In this document: piece after piece, positions 14,001-23,473 of the stretch | Layout: every line of letters begins with the position of its first letter | Numbering within the stretch: the first letter of the stretch is position 1 | Source of the DNA: Umbilicaria muhlenbergii | Lineage: Eukaryota > Ascomycota > Lecanoromycetes > Umbilicariales > Umbilicariaceae | Direction: 5' to 3' | Length of the DNA stretch: 64,000 bases | NCBI GenBank assembly: GCA_000611775.1 | Contig: KK106982.1 | Span: forward strand, 186,001-250,000 | Position numbers and translations under genes: made by a program | Notes under the pieces: generated by a model | What the model saw: the letters and a program-made list of their open reading frames with translations, nothing else | Databases searched by the model: none | Told to the model about the DNA's origin: nothing

Positions 14001-14881
14001 GACACTAACCCAGCAACGATATCCTCCGCCGTTACCGACCGTGTAAGAGGGGTGCGTCTTTTCGGGAAAGATTTGGGTGATGACGGCTCTGCAGAAATCG
14101 GGCTGGATCCGGCACTAGCAGCGGCTCTTGATGGCGTGGCAGGTCTGATATGAAGTTTCGTGCTGGATACCAGACGAAACCCCGTGGCTCCGAACATACA
14201 ACCTAGCAAAGCCTCCGTGTCCTCTTTCCCTTCCCTCGCCATTCTTCCTTGAGCAGTCTCGCTTCCACTCGATCCCGGCCTTATCTTGGATGCCCGAAGT
14301 CTAGCGTTACTGATGGCGCCTCCAAGCCCAGATTCAAACTGGTTGGGAGAAGTGGGGGATGATGTTGCATCACTAGTGGCGCCTTGGGAGTTCCATGTCA
14401 AGGAGTGGTGTCGGTCATGTTTTGCTCTCGAGGTCGAACGTCCCAGCTTTGGACTTTTCACATCTTGGCTCAGGTCTGAACCTTGGGCCCTTTGCTTCGC
14501 ATCCACGGCGTCCGTTGCATCCGGTGGTGTAGCTCTGCTAGCTACGGGTAGAGACAAACTGGGTTGAGAATCATAGAGCAGCTCGGGTTTATGTGAGCGT
14601 GTGTTGGCATCTTGTGCTATCATAATCCTGATATCCCGGGGTCCTTGTATATCCAGGCCTCCACGGTCATCGAAGCTGGCCGCAGCAGCGGCTGTGGACG
14701 GAGTACCGCCATGGTGTAGGGGAGCGAGTTGATGTTGTGTATAATGCAAAGCGCTTGCGTCAGGATAGAGAAGGCTATGTGTATGGACCTCTTCGGTAGT
14801 CGACTCGAGTGCTGTTTGAGGTCTGCTCGCGGTGTGTGGGCTGAGCGACGAGGCAGCTGTGTGCAGGAGTCGGCCTAGCAT
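11069..14881 (-). CDS. lst4: LST4 / folliculin-interacting protein (FNIP) homologue
   Basis: A single exon of 1,270 codons. FNIP/Lst4 pairs with folliculin (Lst7) at the vacuole or lysosome, where the complex acts as GTPase-activating protein for RagC/Gtr2 and promotes TORC1 activity when amino acids are present. The start MLGRLL is preceded by an in-frame stop about 40 bases upstream. Visible pieces are the N-terminal strand DIRIMIAQD (residues 83-91), the FNIP N-domain GCMFGATGFRL (about 225) and MYAVAIVLQLP (about 375). The DENN core NFFFFNLLTAFLG...EWLDSLGP lies at about 580-605 and IIVSSDKMAARRLIFLLSAFLP at about 630-650. A C-terminal domain (DVCIILIADATVF, about 1085) ends in a helix LEQVVRSVADEL. 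Long Ser/Pro-rich linkers separate the domains, as is usual in the family. It lies tail-to-head with IML1. The family call is strong; orthology to yeast LST4 is inferred. Confidence 0.85.
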   Translation of the reverse strand: MLGRLLHTAASSLSPHTASRPQTALESTTEEVHTHSLLYPDASALHYTQHQLAPLHHGGTPSTAAAAASFDDRGGLDIQGPRDIRIMIAQDANTRSHKPELLYDSQPSLSLPVASRATPPDATDAVDAKQRAQGSDLSQDVKSPKLGRSTSRAKHDRHHSLTWNSQGATSDATSSPTSPNQFESGLGGAISNARLRASKIRPGSSGSETAQGRMAREGKEDTEALLGCMFGATGFRLVSSTKLHIRPATPSRAAASAGSSPISAEPSSPKSFPKRRTPLTRSVTAEDIVAGLVSATGEGSTRYVPQPDRPSMLVTRLFSVDLPGISPSTDVENDQTPNAESFMTDTRSYPFPQLKRPAGTKGSEKTQHTKIPMYAVAIVLQLPSNQRRPSTPSVRREQFSASSLQASRLSQSPSRFETNTDWGMPNKGQQDSMVSSAVADSDIDRHLDYVLGHWDIVMRALSSLERAAKHQLHDMLKQSDVISTFSLPLQPLSRVPSSDGMLSVTPKGLTKPLRQTLQLPPRALEHCEHVQKAAGHTVVRIAVGLRSRRVVVGQGRWGVWREEARWVGRWAGGKEQNFFFFNLLTAFLGNHTEWLDSLGPIWHRRRHTQQQRSLYRDDSAMPHRTIIVSSDKMAARRLIFLLSAFLPATHGTNGTDFSPWPATSTFHPSYSQSPPSSMPVLRQQSLRRTINRRARGKSHGGQNPSSHGRSVSFSTQETAKVDTHAGPHDHTKLQRKSSTVETRTILGASLPIPSNVSKTRKSSTTTTSTVTPEATLPVPHFASSSAATDRSAVLRPRSNGSLASLTLRHNLERAESSGLSNSTDSQQNSTWGSMLSGFWSNRRGSTTEDSDLMASSQEGLGITGLSKDGGASAPLGKLAQMVDEVSGINKDEVGTKLDMKGFPSPSSTQASQDQIRRTTSLDQSTPAQDIPERPRSCRPPLKLSIDNEDGVIDVELPVTSSFSSFGSPISSGNECLTAASSFNDHASMHSHAPAPKSFHTDSSTPDNVVGWLKRYHEDFALQAVRPYDTLKEDIKRSMRAEPSASAPLIAPGAKAAPDGKWKDVCIILIADATVFSITRLRLRRRTTRNSPSAPITTDSLTEPTPSADPSGFRTEEEILEEPIMDMDPTLIDAVERLLIQSGRASKVPSTASSRAASPHPRDQLPSSHRRGGSEAGASVTAPAPGLASSVADKVAEVPRRECKRIILGALEQVVRSVADELARGAEQGVGMDGDEEGRARRERGRERGLPADGTLREGVRRWLSCVEGEG

Positions 14882-16136
14882 CGTGAAGACGACTCCGTCG
14901 TCCGAAGGCTGATTCTAACTCGGGCTCCTCACGCTCCTCACGCTCCGCGGGCTTGACGCTGTGTTTGCGAGAAAAGTGGCATTGTTTGCCTTGGCCTTCG
15001 TCAGCCCTGTTGGTACAGCTGTAGCTGCTGAGCTGTCAGCGGCATCGGCACGTCTTCCATGTAGGCGTTCGTCTGCGGCACAAGTGCGATCCTCGTAGCG
15101 CACGACATGTGGACGAAAGATGGATTCATGTGATGGAGGGAGGCAGTATAGGATGGGTGAAGAGGCCAAGTCAGTGAAGGCGCTGGTGTTGAGTTTGAGG
15201 CAGTCCCGCATGTGCGATGGCGTCTACTTTCTTAAGCTAGATACTTTCCACTTGGCCCTGTGGCACTGTGGCACTGTCGCCCTCTCGCCCTCTCGCCCTC
15301 TCCCCTGCTGAAGCGGGCAAGTCCCTCGGTCTAAAATGGCGGTGTGGGCCATGTGGCGCCCGGCTCCCACGGCTTTGATCGGTAGCCGTCCAGGCACTGG
15401 AACTTTCGTCGCTCGTACCACGTAAGCCGCAACGTCGCACCCTCACGGCCTCGCAACCTCACCCCTCAATAACCTCACATCAGGGCATTATCCCACTCCG
15501 TGGCCCCTTCAGCAGGACATCATCAACCAGAATGATACTCGAGCTATATCCTTCAGAGCTCTTGAAGCATTTTACTCTCTGGGCACTGTGTCTTCTCTTC
15601 AAGCCGTCGCTTTCGACGTTGCTTATCGTGGGGCTCCCGCAAGTGTCGACTGTGACCTCGACTAAAGTGAGCCCTGCCTACCTACGCTCGACATTCATGC
15701 AGCAGATCAGCATTCAATTAATGTGTGACTTCTTTTACCCGCAGTAGAGTGCTTCGTATTCTCCTCTTAGCTTTGTTTCGCTGGGAGAGGACACTCCTCC
15801 AAACGCTATTTACGTAACTTGCGGATTACCCAAACCTAAAGATTCGTACACGGCAGTGATCATCTCAATTCCAATACAATGCTCCCTCCAAGCGCATGTC
15901 CAACCTACTGCACTGGATATTAGTATTGTAGCTAGAATGTCCAAGTCGTCCTCTCTCGCAGGCAAAGTAGGTGGAGGACGTAGATCTTTGTGCCAGGAAA
16001 AAACTAGCACGCAATCCGGGTATCTAAAGGAAACATGACAAACGACAAATACACAGGCATTCTTGTTGTACCCGGGTCTCACCAACCATGACTGCTATGC
16101 GGGGATCTCTCCCCATTACGCATCAGCGTGGCTATC
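14882..16136. other. Intergenic region between LST4 and IML1
   Basis: About 1.25 kb holds the promoter of LST4 and the 3' end of IML1. A short tandem CGCCCTCT repeat lies at about 15278-15303, next to a doubled GTGGCACT at about 15261-15276. A minus-strand frame of 98 codons at 15211-14915 exists but has no family features, and a stop separates it from the LST4 frame. Confidence 0.5.
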
Positions 16137-19100
16137 TCATGCGTCCAGCGCGTGTACTAGAGGACTATGCTGCGTCGCACCGCTATCCGCCCTAGTCTTG
16201 CTAGAAGCCGGACTGGGCGACAAAGACGCTTCACGAAGGTTCAAGCTGGGAGGCAGTCCCAAAGTCGGGATGCTGCTTTCCATGAGCGGCGATGCCGACG
16301 CCGGAGACATCGCCGTGCTCAACACCTCCTCGTAGAATTTCTTCAGTGTCTCACTGCTATGGCAGAACGCTTCCAGCTCGTTCTTGATCCTCTCCGTTTC
16401 GGGTGTGATGAATGCAGGGGCGAGGCCTGGGCGAACGGATCCAGTGCCGAGTGAATCTGGGCTCGCTCGGACCAGAGGTGAGGAGAACGGTGTGAGCTGG
16501 GGAGATCCTTCAAAAGGGCTCACTGTGCCTCGACCTGCTGGATGGAACCTATGTCCACCCGCACCACGGTCATGAGTTTCGTCATTTTCCCCTTTGCCAG
16601 AATCTTTGGCTGCTGCGCTGCGGTTGTTGTAGAGCTTGTTCTCCAACAATATGAAATTTCCCTCGTCAGTGATCTGAGCGAGCACGACTCCGGAGCGGTG
16701 TATATACTGCGGATACTGATAGTCCGGCCTTCCCCAGGAGTAGGTGACCTCAACATGAGGAGGGAAATCTTTGGCTGCTTCAAGGTCCAGCACAAAATTG
16801 AACTTCTTCATCAAGGCCTTCTGGTAGTAGTGATCGTCGGCCCTGGGCCGGGGAGTAAATGAAGAAACGATAGAATCATCTTGCGGCTGTCGACTTGGCG
16901 GATGATGTGCAAGCTTAACGAGATAAGGAGCCCGGAACGGATGAATGCCATTGATGGTGGATGCCTCGCCAATGGGAACCTCGACTAGCCGCAATCCGAA
17001 CCTTTCAGCGGACGTTGCCCATGAAACAATAGCGTCTTCAATGAGCTTCGAGGTCACATTCATCCAATCGATCTGGATATGATAGCAATTATCTGGATTA
17101 TGGAGGCGGTCGTAGTGCAAGTTGATGACCTCTGGTCGGTACGATCTTTTGCGGTGGTCCACATCGTATCGCAACGACTTGCTGAGGGCCACTCCCAGTT
17201 GTTGCTTCGAGCCAGCTGGCACCGACGGGCCATGACGTGGAGAATCTTCGTTGTTATCAGAACCAGAACGTGACCGCGAGACCCTGGCCGAGTCTCTGCC
17301 GAAGTGGTCTGACGCCGGGGTGGAGGGAACCGCCCTGTCAAGCCTCCGTGATGATCCGAACCAGCCACCTCTGGACTCTGGGCGAGGCGCGCGATACTCG
17401 CTCGCAATCTGATAAAAGAAATTCCCGTCTCGGAAATTATGACGTCTCTCCACATGTTGGAACAGGCCCTCTTTCATCAGTTCGTTGCCCAGGTCAATGG
17501 CCTCCTCTCGTGTATCAACGTCTTTGAAATTCGTCAAGAGCCAAGTCGTCAAGTCGGAACCTATGAAACAGTTGTAGTGCAATCTCCAATGCCATCTTCG
17601 ATCCATGAGCCGAACCCCTTTGTCGCCCTGTATCGTTTGAGCTAGAGAAGCTAGGTTGAAATTGGACCGCTGATAAAGTTCGGTATCAGGTAGCAATTGT
17701 ACCGGCCGCCCACTTAGATCATTTTCTGCTAGGAGCGTGCTATCCAACCTGTCCAATTCGGCTGCGATAATAGATGAAGGGTTACGAGTTTGATATATTA
17801 TATCCAATGGATTGGTGTCTTTAGGTGTCCACATTGGGGCTTGGAAGCGACGCTCGTCCGGAGGTATGTAGCGGTACCGTTGCCATAGCTGCGTTAACTT
17901 CCTGATACCTTCCAATCGTATCTCTTCCTCATTGTCTTCATTAACTGTTTGCAAGGGACGGCGAGTGCTTGACGGTGGATCGACAGGTATCAACACAAAG
18001 CGAGCACGCCAAAAGCGGAGGTGTTCAGCGAAACGACCAGCTTGCTGTTCTTCATGTCCGGCGATAAATGAGTCAACGACATTCCAGTTGTACTCATCGC
18101 GCTGTGGTGTAATGATCATGTCCCGCGGATCGTAGGCGTCTGCAAGCATAGTACGGATCGCAGGCTTATAAGCTAGTGATCTCCCTTCATTCGCCTCCAA
18201 GTCCAGAGATGCCATAGGGCGTCGCGTGTAGCGCTTGACCTCAACCTCGCCATCTTCAACGCATGAAAGCTGGTGAATAGTGCTGCCCCGTGAAAGGAAG
18301 ATGACAGTACCGTCTTGACTCAGATATTTGTCGTCGAAAATGTCAAAGACTTCCGAAGCCGGCTGCGCCATGGCTTGTGATAGTCGTGGGCCCACCACTA
18401 TCTGAAACCCATGTGAGAGACGGAAGGATATGAGCTCCCGGACAAGCCATTCCCGGGGCTTGGGCATCTCCGAAAGATCTTCTTCCTCGTGCACTGCAAT
18501 ACGATATGGGCTTTCTTGATACTCGGCTGCGAGCTGGTCGGCGGTTGGGAATTGTTCAGTAGTAAGTGGTACAGATGCTGGGGAGCATAGTGACTTCCAT
18601 TTGATGGTCGAAGCACGAAGTCGGCGGGGAAACACATGCTGCCAGCGGCCAAGGCGACTCGCAAGATCATTGTCCATTTTATGAGGATTGGATGGGTTCA
18701 AAACCGTGAGCCAAGGAGCCATTGCGCTGCCTGGTGAGAGTGCTGCCGGTATCTTTGGGGCACTGAAACGATCAGCAACGTCCACCTTAGGCCCACTTTG
18801 CTTGCGTAAAGAAGCATTTTGGAGTACATCGAGCCGTTCATGCGGTTGTCCTTCATTAGTTGGCTCCTCGGTATCCAACTCGGCTTTGATCGAGTGCTGG
18901 TGAGGATGCCCAGTCACCCGGATTGCTGTTGTATTTCTAATAGCTATAGGACGAGTAGGGTGCTTCTCAGCGTCTACACTCGAGACGCGTGAAGCTCCCA
19001 GCCCGCGGGGACTAGGGGGCTCAAGGCGTGGGCCACTGTAGTCTGATGAGCCCCCCTTGGCTTGCGTTGGGTACCCAGCTTCCTTGACTCTTGTCCTTGG

Positions 19101-21740
19101 CTGCGCCCGAATGCCCCGGCTCGACGCGGACGTTGGCTTTGCTTGCTCGGAAGACATCTCTGTACTTGCAAGAGCTTTTGGCGCCGGTGCACCGAAACCG
19201 CGGAGGCCAAAGCTGATCTGCCGTGATAGCTTTGCCGGCTTCACGAGGATCTTGGAGTTTGCAGAGGCAGTGCTAGTAGTGCTGACGATGCTGTCCTTCC
19301 GCTTGCTCACACCCCGGCCGGTGAGTCTGTCTTGCATTCTATGTTCAAAGTGCGCAGGTTCTGTTGAGTTTCGTGCAGGGCCTGATGGTAGATTCTGGAC
19401 GTTGTATGGTGAAGTACCGAGCATAGTAGTCTGCTTGCCTCGATTAGCTTGCGCTTGCGAAGCATGTCGTGCCGACTGTATTCGTCGAGATTGCTTGTCT
19501 AAGGCCTGACGTTGCCGAGGATCACGAAATAGTTTGTCATCGTAATCATCCATCCATTGCAAGGCGCCGCTGTCCAACCGTGATGTAGGGGCTTCGACCG
19601 TTCTCTCAGAGTACGATTGAGAACCATGCCGAGCATTGAGTCCTGTGTGGGTAGCGGCTAAGATCCCTTCGTTGTCCAAGCGTCTTGAGTGAGTTGAATT
19701 AAGGTTGTTAACGTTCGCTATAGAATCTTGCCCAAAGGTGGACTGTTGGTGTAAGTAGGGTATTGAAATGTTGCTCATCTCGTTCTCCATCATACCCATC
19801 ATCTGCACTGAATACATCCTGACTCTTGGCACAAATGTTTTGTGGCGCTTCACTGAGAGCTTTGACGTATTAAAGCCTTCTCTATTGGCAGAAGCATGTA
19901 ATCCTCTCTCTTCGGTGGCCGAAAGCCAGAACGAGACGTCTATCCAGTGTGGGATACCATACCTCCAATCACCTGGTGAGCCAGTTTTATCACTGGAATT
20001 TACCAGAGGTAGACTGCCCTCTGACCTAGAGAGGTTCGAAGACGAGAGATTGTGAACCCGACTGGAAAAGCTACCGAATGCAGCATCCTTCGCTTTAGGA
20101 GTGCTACCACCTGTTCCAACGGCGAAGATATTAACAGGTTCCGGCTGAGATCGTGGCGGTCTGTACTTGAACAAAGGAACCGAGTGCAACGGCATGGGCG
20201 CCAAACATACCAAGTCTATGCCAATGCCATTCTCGATCAGGATATCTGTAGTCGTGGTAAGCAGGTTGTAGTCTACCTCGAAAAGGCCGGTCCCTGGAGT
20301 AATAACCACTATCGATATCCCGGTCCTTACAAGGTCACGGTCGATATAGTCGTTGGAGAATTGCGACGAAGCAAGATTAATGGCTTCGAGGATATTGCCC
20401 CGCGTCGCTGAGGAAGGGTGTCCGGCAATCACACCCTTGGGGACGTCGACAGCCGTGGAGTCAGTCTCCACTTTAGTTGTTACGAAATCTCCAACGATAG
20501 GCTTGCGAATAAGGACATCCCTCAGAAAGACTTTGAACTCTCGTTTGAGTTGCTGTAAAATGGTTGACCATTGCCCGCTGGCCATGTCACTGACAACAAC
20601 CCGGTAAAAGTCTTTGTAAGGGGTGTTGTCTGCAGCAGTCTGCATGCTGGGATCCTCGACATCCACTGCGGGATGCACAAACCCAGATGCAATTTCCCTC
20701 TTATACTCTACTCTCGAGAAGAGTATGATGCTCACCAGATGGCGTGCTTTGATCTCTTGCCAACGCTTGAAAAGTTCCGGAAGGAAACCATTGATCACCT
20801 TGCTGAACATGATCTCTCCAGTTCCGTTAGTGTCAAAACCCCACATCTCCTTCGACATCTGTATGAAAAGAATGTAGCGGGCGGATTCACTCCGGAATAT
20901 GGGCTTTGTGGTAACGTTGAAGTACGCCGATCGAACTTTCTTTCCTCCGACATATATGGCATGCACTGTCGCCTTGATCGTACTCATGAAAAGCAGCTTC
21001 TGGCCCTTATAGACGGGCTTCTTGGCTAGCTCAGAACTGACCAGACGCCACATATCCGCACGCGTCAAATACTCGTCTCGAAAGGTGATTTCGACATGCG
21101 AAGCAGAGCATTTCGACTGGTCGATGGCGGAAACCATGACTTGAGCGCGGTTCTTGAAGCCAAATGCAGAAGCGATTGTAGAGGATATAGAGATTTGCAA
21201 GGTGGGATTTCTCGAGAGGAGCTCGGAACCCATCTCCTTGACTTTAAAAACATAGCGTATGCTTGCATCAGACTCGTTACCATTGGAGAAGGCGCTCTCT
21301 TCCTTCGCTGATACTTCCATGGAGTTGGTAGATGGCTCCTTCCCGTGGGTTTTCTCGCCGTCTTCTCCGCTACGGTGGCTCGCCTTGACGTCCTGCCCAG
21401 CATCGTGACGGTGCTCAAAGTCCTTACTAACAGTGTCTGAACTCTGAGGCACGACCTGAATCAAATCCCCAGCCTTCACAGTTCCCCGGGGAAAGAGAGC
21501 TAGGTTCAACAAGACGTCGTCCTTGGAAAAGTTATCATCATGGATCCACAGAGAGCACAGTCGCTCAACAGAAGACGTAGTCCCATTGGTGTCTTTGGAC
21601 CCCCCGGATTCAATTGCCTCGCCACTGATGTCCTTGTCCGTATGGCTATCATTGTTCAAGGAACTTCCAGTACTCATGTGGCGGAGGTGGGATGCCCGCA
21701 TCTGCCCGCGGGTTACACCCGGGGCTACGTTGGCCGACAT
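16137..21740 (-). CDS. iml1: IML1 / DEPDC5, SEACIT (GATOR1) subunit
   Basis: A single exon of 1,867 codons, within the range of fungal Iml1. Iml1 works with Npr2 and Npr3 on the vacuolar membrane as GTPase-activating complex for RagA/Gtr1, shutting TORC1 off when amino acids are scarce. Features include an N-terminal domain (LWIHDDNFSKDDVLLNLALF, about residues 64-83) and a central vWA-like fold (DLVRTGISIVVITPG ... GIGIDLVCLAPMPLHSVPLF, about 470-530). Disordered Ser/Arg-rich stretches follow. A DEP domain (HYNCFIGSDLTTWLLTNF ... ELMKEGLFQHV, about 1385-1440) and a conserved C-terminal domain (FNFVLDLEAAKDFPPHVEV ... GNFILLENKLY, about 1635-1695) complete it. Start and stop are both clear. 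Upstream neighbours run divergently. Identification rests on the DEP domain, the order of domains and the length. Confidence 0.93.
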   Translation of the reverse strand: MSANVAPGVTRGQMRASHLRHMSTGSSLNNDSHTDKDISGEAIESGGSKDTNGTTSSVERLCSLWIHDDNFSKDDVLLNLALFPRGTVKAGDLIQVVPQSSDTVSKDFEHRHDAGQDVKASHRSGEDGEKTHGKEPSTNSMEVSAKEESAFSNGNESDASIRYVFKVKEMGSELLSRNPTLQISISSTIASAFGFKNRAQVMVSAIDQSKCSASHVEITFRDEYLTRADMWRLVSSELAKKPVYKGQKLLFMSTIKATVHAIYVGGKKVRSAYFNVTTKPIFRSESARYILFIQMSKEMWGFDTNGTGEIMFSKVINGFLPELFKRWQEIKARHLVSIILFSRVEYKREIASGFVHPAVDVEDPSMQTAADNTPYKDFYRVVVSDMASGQWSTILQQLKREFKVFLRDVLIRKPIVGDFVTTKVETDSTAVDVPKGVIAGHPSSATRGNILEAINLASSQFSNDYIDRDLVRTGISIVVITPGTGLFEVDYNLLTTTTDILIENGIGIDLVCLAPMPLHSVPLFKYRPPRSQPEPVNIFAVGTGGSTPKAKDAAFGSFSSRVHNLSSSNLSRSEGSLPLVNSSDKTGSPGDWRYGIPHWIDVSFWLSATEERGLHASANREGFNTSKLSVKRHKTFVPRVRMYSVQMMGMMENEMSNISIPYLHQQSTFGQDSIANVNNLNSTHSRRLDNEGILAATHTGLNARHGSQSYSERTVEAPTSRLDSGALQWMDDYDDKLFRDPRQRQALDKQSRRIQSARHASQAQANRGKQTTMLGTSPYNVQNLPSGPARNSTEPAHFEHRMQDRLTGRGVSKRKDSIVSTTSTASANSKILVKPAKLSRQISFGLRGFGAPAPKALASTEMSSEQAKPTSASSRGIRAQPRTRVKEAGYPTQAKGGSSDYSGPRLEPPSPRGLGASRVSSVDAEKHPTRPIAIRNTTAIRVTGHPHQHSIKAELDTEEPTNEGQPHERLDVLQNASLRKQSGPKVDVADRFSAPKIPAALSPGSAMAPWLTVLNPSNPHKMDNDLASRLGRWQHVFPRRLRASTIKWKSLCSPASVPLTTEQFPTADQLAAEYQESPYRIAVHEEEDLSEMPKPREWLVRELISFRLSHGFQIVVGPRLSQAMAQPASEVFDIFDDKYLSQDGTVIFLSRGSTIHQLSCVEDGEVEVKRYTRRPMASLDLEANEGRSLAYKPAIRTMLADAYDPRDMIITPQRDEYNWNVVDSFIAGHEEQQAGRFAEHLRFWRARFVLIPVDPPSSTRRPLQTVNEDNEEEIRLEGIRKLTQLWQRYRYIPPDERRFQAPMWTPKDTNPLDIIYQTRNPSSIIAAELDRLDSTLLAENDLSGRPVQLLPDTELYQRSNFNLASLAQTIQGDKGVRLMDRRWHWRLHYNCFIGSDLTTWLLTNFKDVDTREEAIDLGNELMKEGLFQHVERRHNFRDGNFFYQIASEYRAPRPESRGGWFGSSRRLDRAVPSTPASDHFGRDSARVSRSRSGSDNNEDSPRHGPSVPAGSKQQLGVALSKSLRYDVDHRKRSYRPEVINLHYDRLHNPDNCYHIQIDWMNVTSKLIEDAIVSWATSAERFGLRLVEVPIGEASTINGIHPFRAPYLVKLAHHPPSRQPQDDSIVSSFTPRPRADDHYYQKALMKKFNFVLDLEAAKDFPPHVEVTYSWGRPDYQYPQYIHRSGVVLAQITDEGNFILLENKLYNNRSAAAKDSGKGENDETHDRGAGGHRFHPAGRGTVSPFEGSPQLTPFSSPLVRASPDSLGTGSVRPGLAPAFITPETERIKNELEAFCHSSETLKKFYEEVLSTAMSPASASPLMESSIPTLGLPPSLNLREASLSPSPASSKTRADSGATQHSPLVHALDA

Positions 21741-23473
21741 GGAACAGCATTGATACGCATCTCTTTTTCGACATTCACTACGAGCGTTTCAACATGGCTA
21801 CCTTATCAGGAACGAGAGAGGTTCATTGTGCCTTGCTTCCGGGGAGAAGGTTGCGGTCTTTCGGGCGACACCGTGGCAGGGGTGAAACTGCAGCAAAGTT
21901 AGCGAGGGGAGCTAACGGCTCCGGTAAAGCAGCTGCTCAGGAGGCGGACTGTTGCCCTTACGTATTTCCACATTTATTACTCGGACCAATTTTATTCTAC
22001 TTATTCTTATTTTCCGAATCTCAGCTGCGGAGTACAAGATGCCTAGCGGTGGGTCATCAGTTGTCATCCGTGATTACTCCGAGTAAGCCCTGCTTCTAGT
22101 GGCAAAACTCGAACCTGGTGGACGGCAGGACTAGAGAGGCGAGCCCACGGCAATGTCTAGGCATAAATCGTAGGGAGTCATTGTGGCTCCCCAAAAGTGT
22201 TCGAATATAATGCTCCGCATTATTTACGCGTTGTTGTTGATGTTCACGCTCATTGTTTAGGTATCTTTGTTTTGGTACCTTAGGACAAAGTCATCAAACA
22301 TGATTTTCGAAGGGCATGCGGGGATGCCATGATACCCAGTTCTGTTACCGTACTCCATAGGGATGGTCGGAAGGAGCTGCACGATGATGGCACGCTCAGC
22401 TTCCGTTGAAGCGCCCAGCGGACTGATGGCCTTGGCGAAATCCCGCCAGCGCAACTGGCCAGACTCACCAGGGAAAGATGGGCCTTGATCTTGATTTCAT
22501 TAGGGGCATCATCGATCATTCCCCCTTCGATGATGCGATGATGCGACAGCGAAGTGCCAAGTCAGACCAAGTGTCACCAAGTCATTTCCAAGTTGCTCGG
22601 CACTGGGTAACACGAGATTCTTATTTGCTCAAGCTCAGAGACCAAGCGGTAACACGCTTTGCCAATTGCCACGATCAATGCGCTCATTTCAACCCATCAC
22701 CACCACGGCTGGGGTAACAAAGCTCATCTGGAATGGGAAGCTTGTTTGCACATCCGCCACACCGCATATGTCGCAGCCCGCTGTGCACCTACCTTACTTG
22801 TAGAATAATTTGACCATTTCACACTTGACCACGACGAATTTGAAATTGTCGTCTGTTCGCACCTCTCCGTGAAGCCTTACTGCCTTGCCGCCTTGCCGCC
22901 TTGCCGCCTCGCCTCACTCGCCGCATCCATCATTGCGCTTTGCCCGTTAGAACGAGGAAACGTGTGGAGACGCCCCTGTTTACTGTGGCGCTTAGCGTGT
23001 GGCTAAGCCAGGGTGCGAGGGAGCAGCAAGTTGCAAGGGCAGGTCAAGTCGCTCAGTCCCAGTCTGCGCCTTTTGTGGACACTCCTACTTCTACTCCTTA
23101 TCACTCATCACTTATCCCGCAAGCCTTCGCACACCGTGGCAAAGGAACACTTGAAGCGATCAACCAAATTCACTCACTACGGGCCTAAAATAGCCTACAA
23201 GTCAGTGGCGCCTCGCGTAACAAGGCTGATTCATTCATTCGCTCCATTCCATTGGGCACCATACAAGGCTGCATCGCTCCAGGCAACAGCATTCCGGCAT
23301 TGACCCGATCTCACCATAGCTTTGGCCCCCAAACTTATCATCCTCATCGGCAGGTGAGTGTCCCTATATGTTCCATGGCCATGCAACTGACACTGGAGAT
23401 ACCAGATACGCACAAGCGCCACTTCGCTCACTTTCGAGACTTTCCCGTCGTACACTGACGTTGCGCTCCTGGC
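21741..23473. other. Divergent promoter region between IML1 and the Ca2+/H+ exchanger
   Basis: About 1.7 kb separates two divergently transcribed genes. I find no supported gene. A four-copy 8-bp repeat TTGCCGCC lies at about 22884-22910. Short overlapping open frames (for example 22901-23188 plus) lack family features. Confidence 0.5.

Noticed and set aside
14915-15211. 98-codon minus-strand frame upstream of LST4 as a possible first exon
   Set aside because: It ends in a stop in a different frame, and the LST4 frame already starts with a family-like MLGRLL after its own in-frame stop.
22901-23303. Overlapping plus-strand frames of about 95 codons
   Set aside because: They overlap in two frames in a promoter region and show no conserved motif.
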